DNA from: Limanda limanda
Lineage: Eukaryota > Chordata > Actinopteri > Pleuronectiformes > Pleuronectidae
Length of the DNA: 64,000 bases
Reading direction: 5' to 3'
NCBI RefSeq assembly: GCF_963576545.1
Contig: NC_083647.1
Span: forward strand, 4,445,507 to 4,509,506
The notes below the pieces were generated by a model. That model saw only the letters and a list, made by a program, of their open reading frames with translations. It made no database searches and was not told the origin of the DNA. This document shows positions 39,677-50,266 of this stretch, piece after piece. The translations under genes were made by a program, and so were the position numbers. Position 1 is the stretch's first letter. Every line of letters starts with the position of its first letter.

Positions 39677-39900
39677 CACACTGACACACACACACACACA
39701 CACACAAATATTGACATCGGACACATCTGTAAACTCAGACTGACTTAAAACCAAATCATCTGGTCTTGGCAAACACACATGACATATATAATTCTTTGCA
39801 TATAGAGTGGAAAAGTGAGATTTGATCCCAAGTGGTCACATGAGATAGTCGGGATGCATTCTAATGCTCTGTAAGAGCAGAAGAACCATAAGAACATGTG
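39363..39900 (-). repeat. Inverted copy of the same family, with long (CT)n and (CA)n
   Basis: It holds a (CT)n array of about 58 bases at 39614-39671 and a CA array at 39674-39706, followed by CATCTGTAAACTCAGACTGA, AAACCAAATCATCTGGTCTT and CAAGTGGTCACATGAGA. These are the reverse complements of blocks at 29.46-29.58 kb. A terminal-like TCAGACCTGGT lies at 39361. Confidence 0.6.
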
Positions 39901-40089
39901 GGGTGTTGGCCTTATTGTGGGAAAAACTGATTAGATTTTCCAAGTGATTCTATACATGTATTTATGTGGCAGTCACCAAACATGCAGGTGTTCAGTCTAT
40001 TTAAAAAAAAAAACTTGATCAATCTGTTCCATATAACTACAGATGCCAGATTCAAGCTGCCCATTGTTTCAAACACTGTTGCTGGACAG

Positions 40090-41492
40090 CTCACTGCTGT
40101 AATGAGTGTACACAACGTTTGAGATAAATCTCTGTCAGGTTTTTCGTCAGAGGCACTCCTTCCAGTCTGTTCTTCTCAGAGTCTCCAATGACATACCAAT
40201 GTCTTCTGATGTGGGTGAGTGTTCCATTTTGGTACTGCTGGATCTTAGCACAGCTTTTGACACTGTGGATCACAGAATGATGACATACAGGTTCAGACAG
40301 TGGGTGGGTTTCTCTGGGAGTTCCCTGGTCTGCTCCCCCTCATATCTCTCAGATAAGGGTTCTCTGTGTTGCTCCCTACAGGTCTGATAGTACTGCTCTG
40401 TCCTGTGGTGTACTTCTCTATACCTGCTTTGTGCTTCCCTTAGGTCACATCAGTAGCTAATTCAGAGGTGTCATCAGAGTTATGCTGATGACATTCAGCT
40501 TTATATCTCTTTTAAGCCTGATAACAAAGGTCTCTTCTGGGCACCTGCTTGACTACCATTAACTGGATTTCTGACATCTTGTTGCAGCTAAACACACATA
40601 AGACAGAGGTTCAGATCATCATTAGAGTATTTGGATCCTTTCCTCACCTTTATGGTCAAATTTAAGAAATCTCTATGTTAACTTTGATCTAATTTATAAA
40701 CAGATTTTACACGTGAATATTCAGAATCCGTAGGGGACTGACACGATTTTGGGGCCGGAAGCCTTCTGGTTTCAGTTTCTAATTTGACCAATTATGTTAA
40801 ACAGCCCCTGTGGAGAGAAAAAGAGGCGGAACACTTTGGCCTAAATGCATCTGTTATTGGGTATTACATTTACCTGCATTCATATTCAGATAGCCGTTAA
40901 TAGTGATTAGCCTAAATGTCGCTAGTTGTAGATGTTGTCTCTCCAATCTGACTCCTTTCTCGAGTCTCACATTGCCAGTTGGACTGTAAACACCGTATGA
41001 CAAATGGAAGACAGAGACTTGGTCTGGTCGTGGAATTCATCCATCTACACAGGAAGCACCAAAATATTGTCTGTTGCACCTAGCGGCTAAGACATCTTCA
41101 GATGATAGAGATTATCTTCAATCAGGCTAAGCATTTCGATTATCATACCTACCTGCCATCCCACACTCTGGGGTGAAAATGATTTAAGAAACATTAAGAA
41201 ACTCTTTCATTAGGCTTGTGATCTGCAGTCTCTGAAGAATCTTTTGAAAAACAGACCCATCTGTTCACATTGGCCTTTGTTTCACCCAGAGATGTCTAGT
41301 GCTTGTCCTTTAGTTTATGTCTTCTGGGGGTCCTTGGTTTCCTGTGGTTTTAGTCTACCTTTTTATGGTCCTCTCTAACACTTTCCTCTTGTGGTTTATC
41401 CTTTTATTGTTGTACATTTGTACATTTTTATGATCTTTTTTGGGAAACACCTTTTCTCTAAAAGGTGCTATACCAAATAATTGGATTATTAT
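40090..41492 (+). mobile_element. Degraded L2-type LINE (reverse transcriptase and 3' end)
   Basis: Translation near 40225-40275 gives LVLLDLSTAFDTVDH, the conserved A-block of a LINE reverse transcriptase, and near 40481 gives YADDIQLYIS, carrying the YADD catalytic motif. Frameshifts and stops separate the blocks. The 3' end, AAAAGGTGCTATACCAAATA near 41459 followed by ATTGGATTATTATT, matches the typical L2 tail. The element is 5'-truncated, inactive, and sense on the plus strand inside sntg2 intron 1. Confidence 0.8.
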
Positions 41493-43587
41493 TAAATGTT
41501 TTATTGAATGTGCAGTTATGGCTCTCGCTCGATTCATTTAGATACCTGCTTGGTCTTGTTATGTTGAAACCCAGGGGTATTGCAAAGATAGGTCCCGAAA
41601 GGTGAGACTTGCCTAAAAGGACTTTGTTTTTCATGCAATCAAAGATGAGTCATATTTAACCTAAGGGCGTCTGTTAACTGAAGCAAGAATTATATAGCTG
41701 CGAGCGACAATCTCTGAGGTCCAAGCAGTTTGGGTGAATTTAAATACATATTTCTTATTTAATTGTTCATGAAATATAGTTTTCATCAGTCACCCAAGAC
41801 TTTTCAAGATTTGGTATTAAATCAGGTAATCAAGTAAAGCAGATTTAGATTGTTAAACAAAAAGGTTACTCCAGAGCTATTTGGCAAAGCATGGTGAACT
41901 TTCCTTACAAACTTCACTCCCTCACACTGTTTAATTGACAGGCTTGAACACAAACATCTTCGTTGTGGCTCCAACTTCAAGCCCTTTACTTCAAGGTTGT
42001 GTACACTGCTTCATGACCTCATACACCGATGTATCAATTGGCATGTTGATCGAGGTAATCATAGCAATATTTTGATAAAAGCAGGAAAAAGTTTCTATGA
42101 ATCACGGTACAAAAGCTGAACTGTTGACTATTTGTCAAAGGAAAACTTTTATACATAGTGCCTGTTTGATCCAACCTTCATAATTTTCACTTAATTCCAA
42201 ACCAAAATGTGAGGAGTAAAAGGTGCTTCAGGACAATTTCAGACAAATTGCAGAAACCAAAACTTACCGGATTAAATCAATACGATGTAGCAAAGACGTG
42301 ACCTTTGGTCCTGATTTTCTTGCATGAAAACCCCCCAACGGAATGTCATAAAGACAGAACCAAACATTGCATTGGTGTCATAGAAGCCCTAAAATGTACT
42401 AAGACATTTTGATGAACATTCTTTGGCTTCTAAAATGGTAAATGGTAAAATTGATGTATGAAACGATCTTTTGAACAACACAAGATCAGAAAGATTTGTC
42501 ATGAGTGGATGAGCAGAACTGACTAGGAAGCAGCTCTAGCAGCTTCAATGTTTAGACCCTTTTCATAAAAACAAATTAGTGACACGTGACCCACTAAAGG
42601 AAGGTGTTCATGGAAGGAAGTAGATACGTAAGACAATCATTACCAAATGTTATGTAATTATATTCATTCCTAGTAAGATTGTCTTTTTAGGTGTGTGTGG
42701 TGCATTTTGTTTTAATCAACCCACACAGAGGATATGAAAGGCGGTTAAAAGATTCAAAATGATTTGCTTCCTTGTTTAAGTAGCGTGACCACAATGCCCA
42801 ATTAAGTATGAAGCCGATAAGATCGCTGTGTGCATAAACGTCTGTGTCTGATAAAAGAAAAATAATGGTGATGACAGCCATTGTGTAATTGTGGAACCAG
42901 AACAATACAATAAGCAGACAATATAATTGAAACTAATTGATGTCGATCACAGATATACACAGGCTGCTGGTGAATAAAACCTTCTCAGGTGTACAGACAG
43001 TGCTGAAAAAGACAAGATACTAAGTTATAATAGAGTCTGTGTGTAACCAAAACACCCTGGACCCCCACATGTGAGGAACGTCACACCAGCCTCCACTCAC
43101 ATATCTACAAATTTAAAGTTTGCTTGTTTGTGGATCCGAGTACTTGACTTTTACATGACAGTCACAAGCCTTGGCGGAATAAACATAGTCTCATGGTGGA
43201 TTCGGCATGAACATATTGATAATTTATAAACGATACACAGCAGTGGTGCAAAGAAATCTACTGTGAACTTGCAGCGCGGCACGAACAGGTCGCGGCCGCC
43301 CTGGAAGACGAACCGTTATCTGCACCAGTGATGGACGGAGGGTGACTTATTAAAGCTGTTAATAAAAGTTAGAAACTGCCTCATGTAACAGGGCCACGGG
43401 TTATTAAAAAATATCTCGGACATTTACATTTGAAATGCAGCTGAGAATTGACCAGTATTGATAAGTAGAGGGAGGAAGCTGAGAGTGTTTTAAAGACGGA
43501 TGGATCACTCGGTGTCAGGGGAATAAAAACCACTGATCTGTGAGTGAAGTTCGCTGCTGGGAGATCTCCCGGCACTGGCTCACTCAC

Positions 43588-43656
43588 CGGAGTTGTCAGC
43601 GGGAGGCTGGCGGGTCGCTCGATCAGCTCAGCTTTCTGCTTCCCGGTCACATTCAT
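43588..43656 (-). CDS. sntg2: sntg2 coding exon 1 (start codon, N-terminal leader)
   Basis: First coding exon of gamma-2 syntrophin: 23 codons from ATG at 43656 to a strong donor (CCG|GTGAG). Residues read MNVTGKQKAELIERPASLPL then TTP. It ends in phase 0, which is what exon 2 at 17935 needs. It lies inside a CpG-rich island and the start has a purine at -3. The leader does not resemble the human gamma-2 leader, so the assignment rests on position, donor, phase and the promoter context rather than on similarity. In known syntrophins the leader directly precedes the split PH1 domain, as it would here. An upstream ATG 7 bases earlier is out of frame. An alternative first exon elsewhere in the 25.7-kb intron cannot be excluded. 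Confidence 0.68.
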
Positions 43657-43663
43657 CTCCCAT
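43628..43663 (-). promoter_or_regulatory. Short upstream ORF overlapping the sntg2 start codon
   Basis: An ATG at 43663 lies 7 bases upstream of the proposed start and out of frame with it. It runs for 11 codons and stops at 43628, inside exon 1. Its context (C at -3, G at +4) is weaker than that of the main start (G at -3), so leaky scanning is plausible. It matters only if transcription starts upstream of 43663, which the CpG island suggests. Confidence 0.45.
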
Positions 43664-45149
43664 TCGAAAAAACCGCTTTTTTCTCCGTCCGCTCACTTCG
43701 ACGAGAGTTTCTCAAGTCATGTATCCAGCCGACCGCGAGTATTATTCAACGGCGTCCCGTTCCGCGGCCCCAGGCGGGCGGAGACAGCACCCCCTGTCCG
43801 CTCGAACCGGCGTGTTGGGGTTTTTACGCACAGAGCCGCCGTGCGTGTGTCGCTCCCCCTGCGCTGGAATCACACCCGCACTCTCCCGCTGCAGACGAAC
43901 AGTCGACGATCTGTGTTTGCTCCTCCGGCTCCGGCAGCTGAGTGTGATGCTCCTCCGCTGCTCCTCCGTCTGCTTGTCTCTCCACCTGCTCGCCCATTAA
44001 CCATTCCTGCGTCAAACCCCCAGTAACCCGTTCACTCTACACTATGTCATCACCATCGCTCACTCGTGTGGTCGTGCTCTTTCACTGGAGTCAGGAGTGG
44101 CAGCAGTACAGTGGTGGTGGTGGGGGTTTATTACAATAAGTAGATATTATAATCTTTGGTTCTGAGCTGCCTCTGGTGAGAAAATGTCACCACACATGCA
44201 GCTCTCTCATTGGACTCTGTTCACGTGAAGCTCAGCTAAATGAATATTGGCACAAATGAGTTTCCGTGGACATGTGGGAACGCTCAGGTGCTGCAGAATC
44301 GAGATGAGCCGGCCTCGCTCATCTTTTCAGGTGGAGGAGGGGGGGGGGGTGGGTCAGGGATGAGGATTCGAGCCAGTCCTATAACACTGACTCCTTATCG
44401 CGGGCTTGAGGGAATCTGGCTCTGCTGTCTGACTCCTGCAACCTTCAGACTGGCTTTTGGATTTAAGGGGCACAGAAAGGTTCTCACACAGAATGTGGCA
44501 ACTCTTCCAATAACCGTCACTCTCTTGTGCACACAGCACCTGAGAGATGGGTTCACTTTGTAGGATTACGTCTATCTACCAGTTCCAGAAATCTCTGTCT
44601 GTCTGGATGTGGCTCGCATATCTCGAGAACTCTTAATCTCATAAGCTTTTGACTTGTGTATAGTTAAGTGTGATGTGTTCGCATAACACGTTCAATGTTA
44701 ATAGAATATGAATAACCAGTCAAACAGCATGTTGCAGTCAGAAGGGGTGGGGCAGTTTGGCTTAACAGGCAGTCTGCACACATGCCTTCTGCTATGTCCT
44801 CAGATAACCTACAGGGTTTCCACGTCCGCTGATGAGTAATGAGCACAATCAGATACAGATACACCTACAGAGACAGTGTCCCTCTGTCACTGAAATCTAA
44901 CTGTAAGTTTGCCAGATTAACTCATACAGCTGGTGTATTCCAGAAATGAGAATACATTGAATACAAGTTTATTCTTTTAGCAGTGGAGCACAAATGCGTC
45001 CTGGGCAACATATGAAGGACCTCAACTGAACCTGTTTTAACTCTTATCTGTGCCTAGACGCTGATAATATCGCCAAAGTCCACACTGACCATGACGTCAT
45101 GACAGATGCTTTTCTCTAAGCGTTGAAATCTTTCTTCACTGCAGCTGCA

Positions 45150-45370
45150 TGAGATTCATTCAGCGCCTCCTGACTCCTCTCTCTCCCTCATGCCGACACA
45201 CAAACAGTGACATTGTACACATCTGTGGAGTCAGACTGAGTCAAAACAACATAATTTGGTCTTAAGTAACACAAATTACATATGTGTTAATTTGCATGTA
45301 GAGCAGGGAAGTGACATCCAATCACAAGTGGTCCCCGGAGACACATTCAGGACATTTTAATAGCAGGTGT
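45150..45370 (-). repeat. Inverted copy of the same family
   Basis: It contains CATCTGTGGAGTCAGACTGA, CATAATTTGGTCTTAAG and ATCACAAGTGGTCCCC, then ACATTTTAATAGCAGG, matching the copy at 39.7-39.85 kb and an end resembling the 13.36-kb element. Confidence 0.6.
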
Positions 45371-46934
45371 GTATGGGTCTCTGTGACTCCTAGATCTGGT
45401 CCTTTGCACAAAATGGCTTCACACTTGGTGTGTGTATTGTTAAGAGCCCAGGGAAGTGCAGTGTTAAATCTGGTGGGATTTAGACATGTGATGTATTCAA
45501 TATCAAAAAAATCGGTACAAACAGGGAGTCAGCGCCTGGTAGCATCAGTTTGTTGATCCAAACAACAGCACGTTCACAACAATAGTAGAGTTCATGACAA
45601 GGCAATGAAAACTGATTCTGTAGTTCAGGGTTTGGTGTTCTGTGTTAAGCTTAACAAACTTTGAATAAAGTGGTGAAAGCAGTCGCACTGCTTCAGGGTT
45701 CTGTGGACTGAGTCCAGCAGCCAGTCTTTACTTGCCAATTACTGCAGGTCAATTTCACAGTTTCAGAGAGAACGCTGCAGACAGTGTTACCCCAGGCCAG
45801 GAAACAGCCCATTCCAAACAGGCTGGTTTAAAATGACCACTGCACTAGTGTCTATATAACTTGTAACAGACTTTACCTTTGTATTCTTTTATGCTCAGGA
45901 TTAAAGGTTTGTGTGTATCTGGGTGAGTAACATGGATGGCCCTCTACAAAGCACTGTATCACAGCACAGAACTACGATCAGGGGAATAGAAAAGGTCTGA
46001 TTATTACGAAAGTCTCTTAAGCTACACTTCAATGACTGGCAACCACTCATGACATCATATTTTTTCTCTGCAAAAGGGGATGAGATGATGTTTTAGCACT
46101 GGTTATGGATTTCAGCTGAATGTATTACCCCAACTTTTTGTTGGCTACTTCAAACAGAGACGGCCTTGTGGAATTTAGTATGCAGCCTTGAATTTTAGCT
46201 AAGCCAATATTCTTTTACAGGCAAAGCACAGCTGCAGAAAAAAGAAACTGCTTTAATGTATGAAAGAGCTCGAAAGTCAGAGCAAAAAAAAGTTTTCATG
46301 CCACACACATCTCCGTACACTCCTTAAATAGAGTAGCTAACATTACAGTTATTCTCTATAATGAAAAAAGAAAACTGCAGCATTAATTCTCACAGCAACA
46401 ATGCCTTTTCAACCGTCTGAGTCGAGGCTACTTTATGAAATATACTGACTCTACTAACAGTAGTGACTCCACTGCTGTATACGGCCTTAAAAAGAACGAC
46501 TGCTATGTTAACACGCTAAGTTTCTGTATCAACACAACCACTAAGCTCCACAAATCACTAAGACAAAGTGGACCAGCGAGACCCTGACAGCTAAAAACGC
46601 CTTTTTGTTATTTTGTTTCAACAGGCTTGTTAGAAAAGGCCCATCCACGATGCCAGTCGTCATTTGAATGCATTCAGTTTTGTTGCTTCTTTGATCCAGT
46701 GATTTTGTTTGTTCTCTTTAACCTCGGCATTTTCGGCTAGGATTAATTCAGGACAAAATAGTGTCTGCTTTATAACTGTTGAAAACAAGAAGGAAGAAGT
46801 ATTGCTGAGGGTTAACCTTCAAAAGAATACATAACCGGATAATAATAATAAAAGATAACCGGCCAGTAGCTAAAGACTGAGAATAGCAAAGGGGGGCTTA
46901 TCCAAGGGTAACAAAATCCACCTCAGCTCACAAA

Positions 46935-47320
46935 CATGTTTTATCCAAAGACTGTACATACTGATTCTTCACATCCTCCCTGTATCCATAGACGAAGCTA
47001 GATATCCTGGATACGAACGCTGCAGTTTTGCGATAATGACATAATTTGGAGCCGGAGTCTGCGCAATAGCAATCCTGGTGTGGAGCTCGACCAATCCTGA
47101 GTCAGTTTCAACTGTCAATCATGACAATTCACTCTGTTTTCAAATTCATGCGTGTTTTAAACCTTTTAGTTTGGTCCATATCTCATTTGCTAACATGTAG
47201 GGGCCACGGTTTGTGTCTTATGCTACAGCCAGCAACCAGGGGGCAATGAAGACCCTTTGGCTTCACTTTTGGGAGCCGTCATGCGGTGAATATCTTACAC
47301 AGTCCATGGTTATACCTTAC
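46935..47320. mobile_element. Non-autonomous element with ACTGTAC/ACAGTCC ends
   Basis: Left end AAAGACTGTACATACTG; the right end ACACAGTCCATGGTTATA reverses to a similar sequence. Inside are CCAGCAACCAGGGGGCAATG and GGCTTCACTTTTGGGAG, blocks common in teleost repeats. No open frame. Confidence 0.55.
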
Positions 47321-48149
47321 GAACTGAAGTGTAACCGGCAAGTTAGTTTATTATAACTATAACCAAATTCACCCACAGAGAACAATACGGAAAAACATGT
47401 TGACTGTAGTGAAACTAAAATGAGCTGTAGAAGTGAAACGGATAATAGGATATGAATTAATGAGCAGTTACAGCTTATAACCTTTAATATAAAATATTTT
47501 TTTAATTTTAAACCACGCCATCAAGATGGAAAATAGCATCTGGTCTCACTGTGTATGAAAGAAAAAAATCAGTATGTCCGGCCATCTATCAGTTATTTAG
47601 TCCCGCAGGCCCCCCCGCTCAGCTGCGAGCGTGTTGCTCTATATCTTTCTCTTGCATCTTTAACTTCTGTGGGGCTTTGAAAACCTTGAGCCAAAGCTTC
47701 AAAGTGACGGTCTCTCTCCGATATAATCTAAATATTTTTCACTTTTATGAGGTTGTGTTGCACGTGTCACACTTCTTTTCTAGCCGAAAAACTGGTGTTA
47801 AAAATGATACTCCACAAAAAATGTTTACAACCAGTTTCAGTTCAGGATCATTATCTCATTCATGAATCATGGCTGTTGGGCATGTTCCTGCTGGATTTTG
47901 CCATCTTGACCTTTATTTGACTCTGCGATTGAAGCTAATGAGGCACAGGTTCCTTGGTATAGTTGTTATTTCTCCACTCAATTCTGGAACTGGTGTTTGT
48001 GAGGAGCAGAAGCCAAATTTAAACTTTTAAACTTTTAATCTTCTCCTCCCAAGGAAGCAGGTGGGCAGTACTTGTGATGTAATGTATTTCTGAAACTATT
48101 CTGTTTGGGTTCTGAAAAATACCCAGAATTGGGGGCTGCCCCGCTGTAT

Positions 48150-48500
48150 TAATATAAGTGAATCTAGGTGAAGCTCCTGTTTTAATCCTTCCGTTTCCTC
48201 ACACAGCCTTTGTGTGGCTGAATTCTTTGCTTGGCATTAAGGAAGCTGCTCTAAATTGGTTCAGCTTCTATCTTTCTTGTACTGTACAACCTTTTTTGTT
48301 CAAATTGGAAACTCATCAGACAGTAATCCTCTGCAGACAGTTACAGGGGCAGGATTCCTAAAAGTTCAGTCTAAGGTCTTATGCTTTCTTAAATTATATC
48401 AGTCTCCCTCTTAATTTCACATATTTTGTTGTCATATTTAAAATCTTGGGGGTGGACACACAGTCCACTACCTCAGATTTCTTCTGTCTTTCATGAGAAA
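48150..48500 (+). mobile_element. L2-type reverse transcriptase fragment
   Basis: The frame at 48158-48361 includes GIKEAALNWFSFYLSCTVQP, which resembles the G-I-x-G-x-x-L-NWF-x-SYLS segment downstream of the active site in L2 elements. Further on, KILGVD-like residues may represent the next block. No 3' tail is seen. Confidence 0.55.
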
Positions 48501-49199
48501 TACAAACCTGCTGTGAAATGCTCTAAGTGCATCATCTTGCTCCACCAAGCCGTGTTTTTTAGAGGCAGAAGGGGACTGGGTGCATCAGTAAATTATCGTT
48601 TCAGTCCAGATTTCACAAGAGTGCACTGGAGTAGCTGGAGTGGTGCTTAAAAGGTAAATGCTTAAAAGAGCGATGTAAGTTTCTCATATTGACACTGACC
48701 TGGGGAGACAGCAAAAACGCAAACAAATAAACTGATTTAGGATGAATATCATGTTCTTTAATTCCATTAGGAATGCCATATTGTCTGTAGGTTCTGTGCT
48801 GCTCCCATGGAAACGGCAGCTGCTTCAGTGCAGCACCGCAGCCTGCTCCGTGGATCTATACTCTCCTTGATGAAGCGAAAGCTGAAACAAAAGTTTAGTT
48901 CAGTAATTGACATTCCCCAAGCTCTATATGCAAATGAAGACAAATCCATTTTGATGAACTGACATTTTGCTTAATTCACATGATTAAGCAAAAGAGCAAC
49001 TAAACCAACTCATTTAGTGAATGTGATTAAATATTTAATGAAATACTTTAGTCTTTTAAATTGAAAATTGGCCGTTTAAATATATTAACCATTGACTAGT
49101 TTGGTTTTAATTAGTTTGATGCTATAATAATCGTTTCTTCAACGTCATGACTAACAGGGTGAGTGTGTTTATCAGAAAGCCTTAATATCGTGGCTCCTC

Positions 49200-49430
49200 A
49201 GCAAGATCACTGCTGCACAGATTCTGGCTCCAAATGACGTCACAAGCACCAATATCAGGGATATTCTAGCTTCATTTTTGTATCACGTGAAGGTTATGGC
49301 AACACAGCGTCCATCTTTATACAAAGTCTAGCCAGCCATCGTGGAGTGGAGCCACTGTGTTGATCCCGATGATGCATGTGTTCACCAATCCTGATTCAGT
49401 TGTAGCTTTCAACAATGACGTTTCGTGCCG
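49200..49430. repeat. Related copy of the element at 46.9 kb
   Basis: It shares ACCAATCCTGATTCAGTTG, a GTCCATCTTTATACAAAGTC end-like motif and a GGCTCCAAATGACGTCA block with 46.9-47.3 kb. It is rearranged or truncated. Confidence 0.45.
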
Positions 49431-50122
49431 TTTACATAGCATCAAAGAAACCAAATTAATCAGAAAGATGAACATTTGAACATACATCAGTGTGATGAGA
49501 ACAACCTACAATTATAGAAACCGTCTTTAGGAAAAAAATATTTGGCATGTTCTTTTACTATAAACCATCTACCAAAATGGAGGAAAAACTAAAGGTAAAA
49601 AAAAAAGCTTAATTAAGTGAAGATTATGTAAAACCAGTCTTCAGTAAATATATTTTTTAAGGTATTCTGTAGTTTTTTGTGAAGCAAACAGCCTTAAAAG
49701 ACACCTAATGAAAGAATTACAATGATTATATCTGTGTTACGGACTGAAAACTTTAAATCCTTATTTACTCAGCTTCACTGCATCTCTAGTAAATGCATTA
49801 AGTCTTTGTAGGGAAGCATTTTAATTAAAAATCAACTGAACGTTTCACTGTTCAGGGACAACTGTAACTCCCTATCTTCATCATCTGGCAGCTGACAGGG
49901 CTTTATCTGACGTTAACAGCAGAAATCATCTCTCTGTTTGCCTTTTAGTTTCATTATTGATAGGTGTTTGTCAGCACAGATGGATTTAGTGGCCTGCCGC
50001 TGAGCTAAAACGCAATCTTGAACTCATGTTGCTCTCAATTTAGATCTGCCCTGGGATCCTTGTCTTGTGTAATCCTCCCTCTCTGTCCTTACTTTCCTCC
50101 CTTCATCCTAAACTGTTCAATT

Positions 50123-50266
<144 letters not shown>

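Larger units (their letters stand above)
17936..43587 (-). other. sntg2: sntg2 intron 1 (about 25.7 kb)
   Basis: The interval between the proposed first exon and exon 2 holds no exon I can support. It is rich in mobile-element remnants: LINE 3' tails near 21.5, 24.6 and an L2 remnant at 40.1-41.5 kb, TTAA-ended elements at 27.3 and 30.0 kb, and several copies of a repeat family that carries microsatellites. An open minus-strand frame at 36.9-37.65 kb with one internal stop is unexplained. Long first introns often carry regulatory elements; none can be identified by eye. Confidence 0.65.
10421..43656 (-). other. sntg2: sntg2 gene, 5' part (coding span in window)
   Basis: Eight exons totalling 585 coding bases (195 codons) join with no frame conflict: phases 0, 0, 0, 1, 0, 0, 1, 0. 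Intron sizes from 5' to 3' are about 25652, 125, 81, 2534, 1973, 1025 and 1261 bp, followed by an intron that leaves the window. Gamma-2 syntrophin is a cytoplasmic adaptor that binds dystrophin-family proteins through its C-terminal region and partner C-termini through its PDZ domain; that role is family knowledge. The window covers only the N-terminal third or so of a protein usually a little over 500 residues long. Confidence 0.93.
43540..44030 (-). promoter_or_regulatory. sntg2: CpG-island promoter and 5' UTR of sntg2
   Basis: The stretch is visibly richer in G+C and in CpG dinucleotides than its surroundings, which are AT-rich repeats. It contains sntg2 coding exon 1 and, upstream on the minus strand, the presumed 5' UTR and transcription start. 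I see no clear TATA box, as is common for CpG-island promoters. Several overlapping plus-strand open frames here are a by-product of high GC. The exact start site cannot be read from sequence alone. Confidence 0.65.

Noticed and set aside
39614..39706. Tandem arrays as a CRISPR-like or satellite locus
   Set aside because: Simple dinucleotide microsatellites in a dispersed repeat; no spacer structure, and the genome is eukaryotic.
43540..44026. Overlapping plus-strand frames of 133-160 codons at the CpG island
   Set aside because: They overlap in several frames in GC-rich DNA with few stops by composition, match nothing recognised, and coincide with the sntg2 promoter and exon 1 on the other strand.
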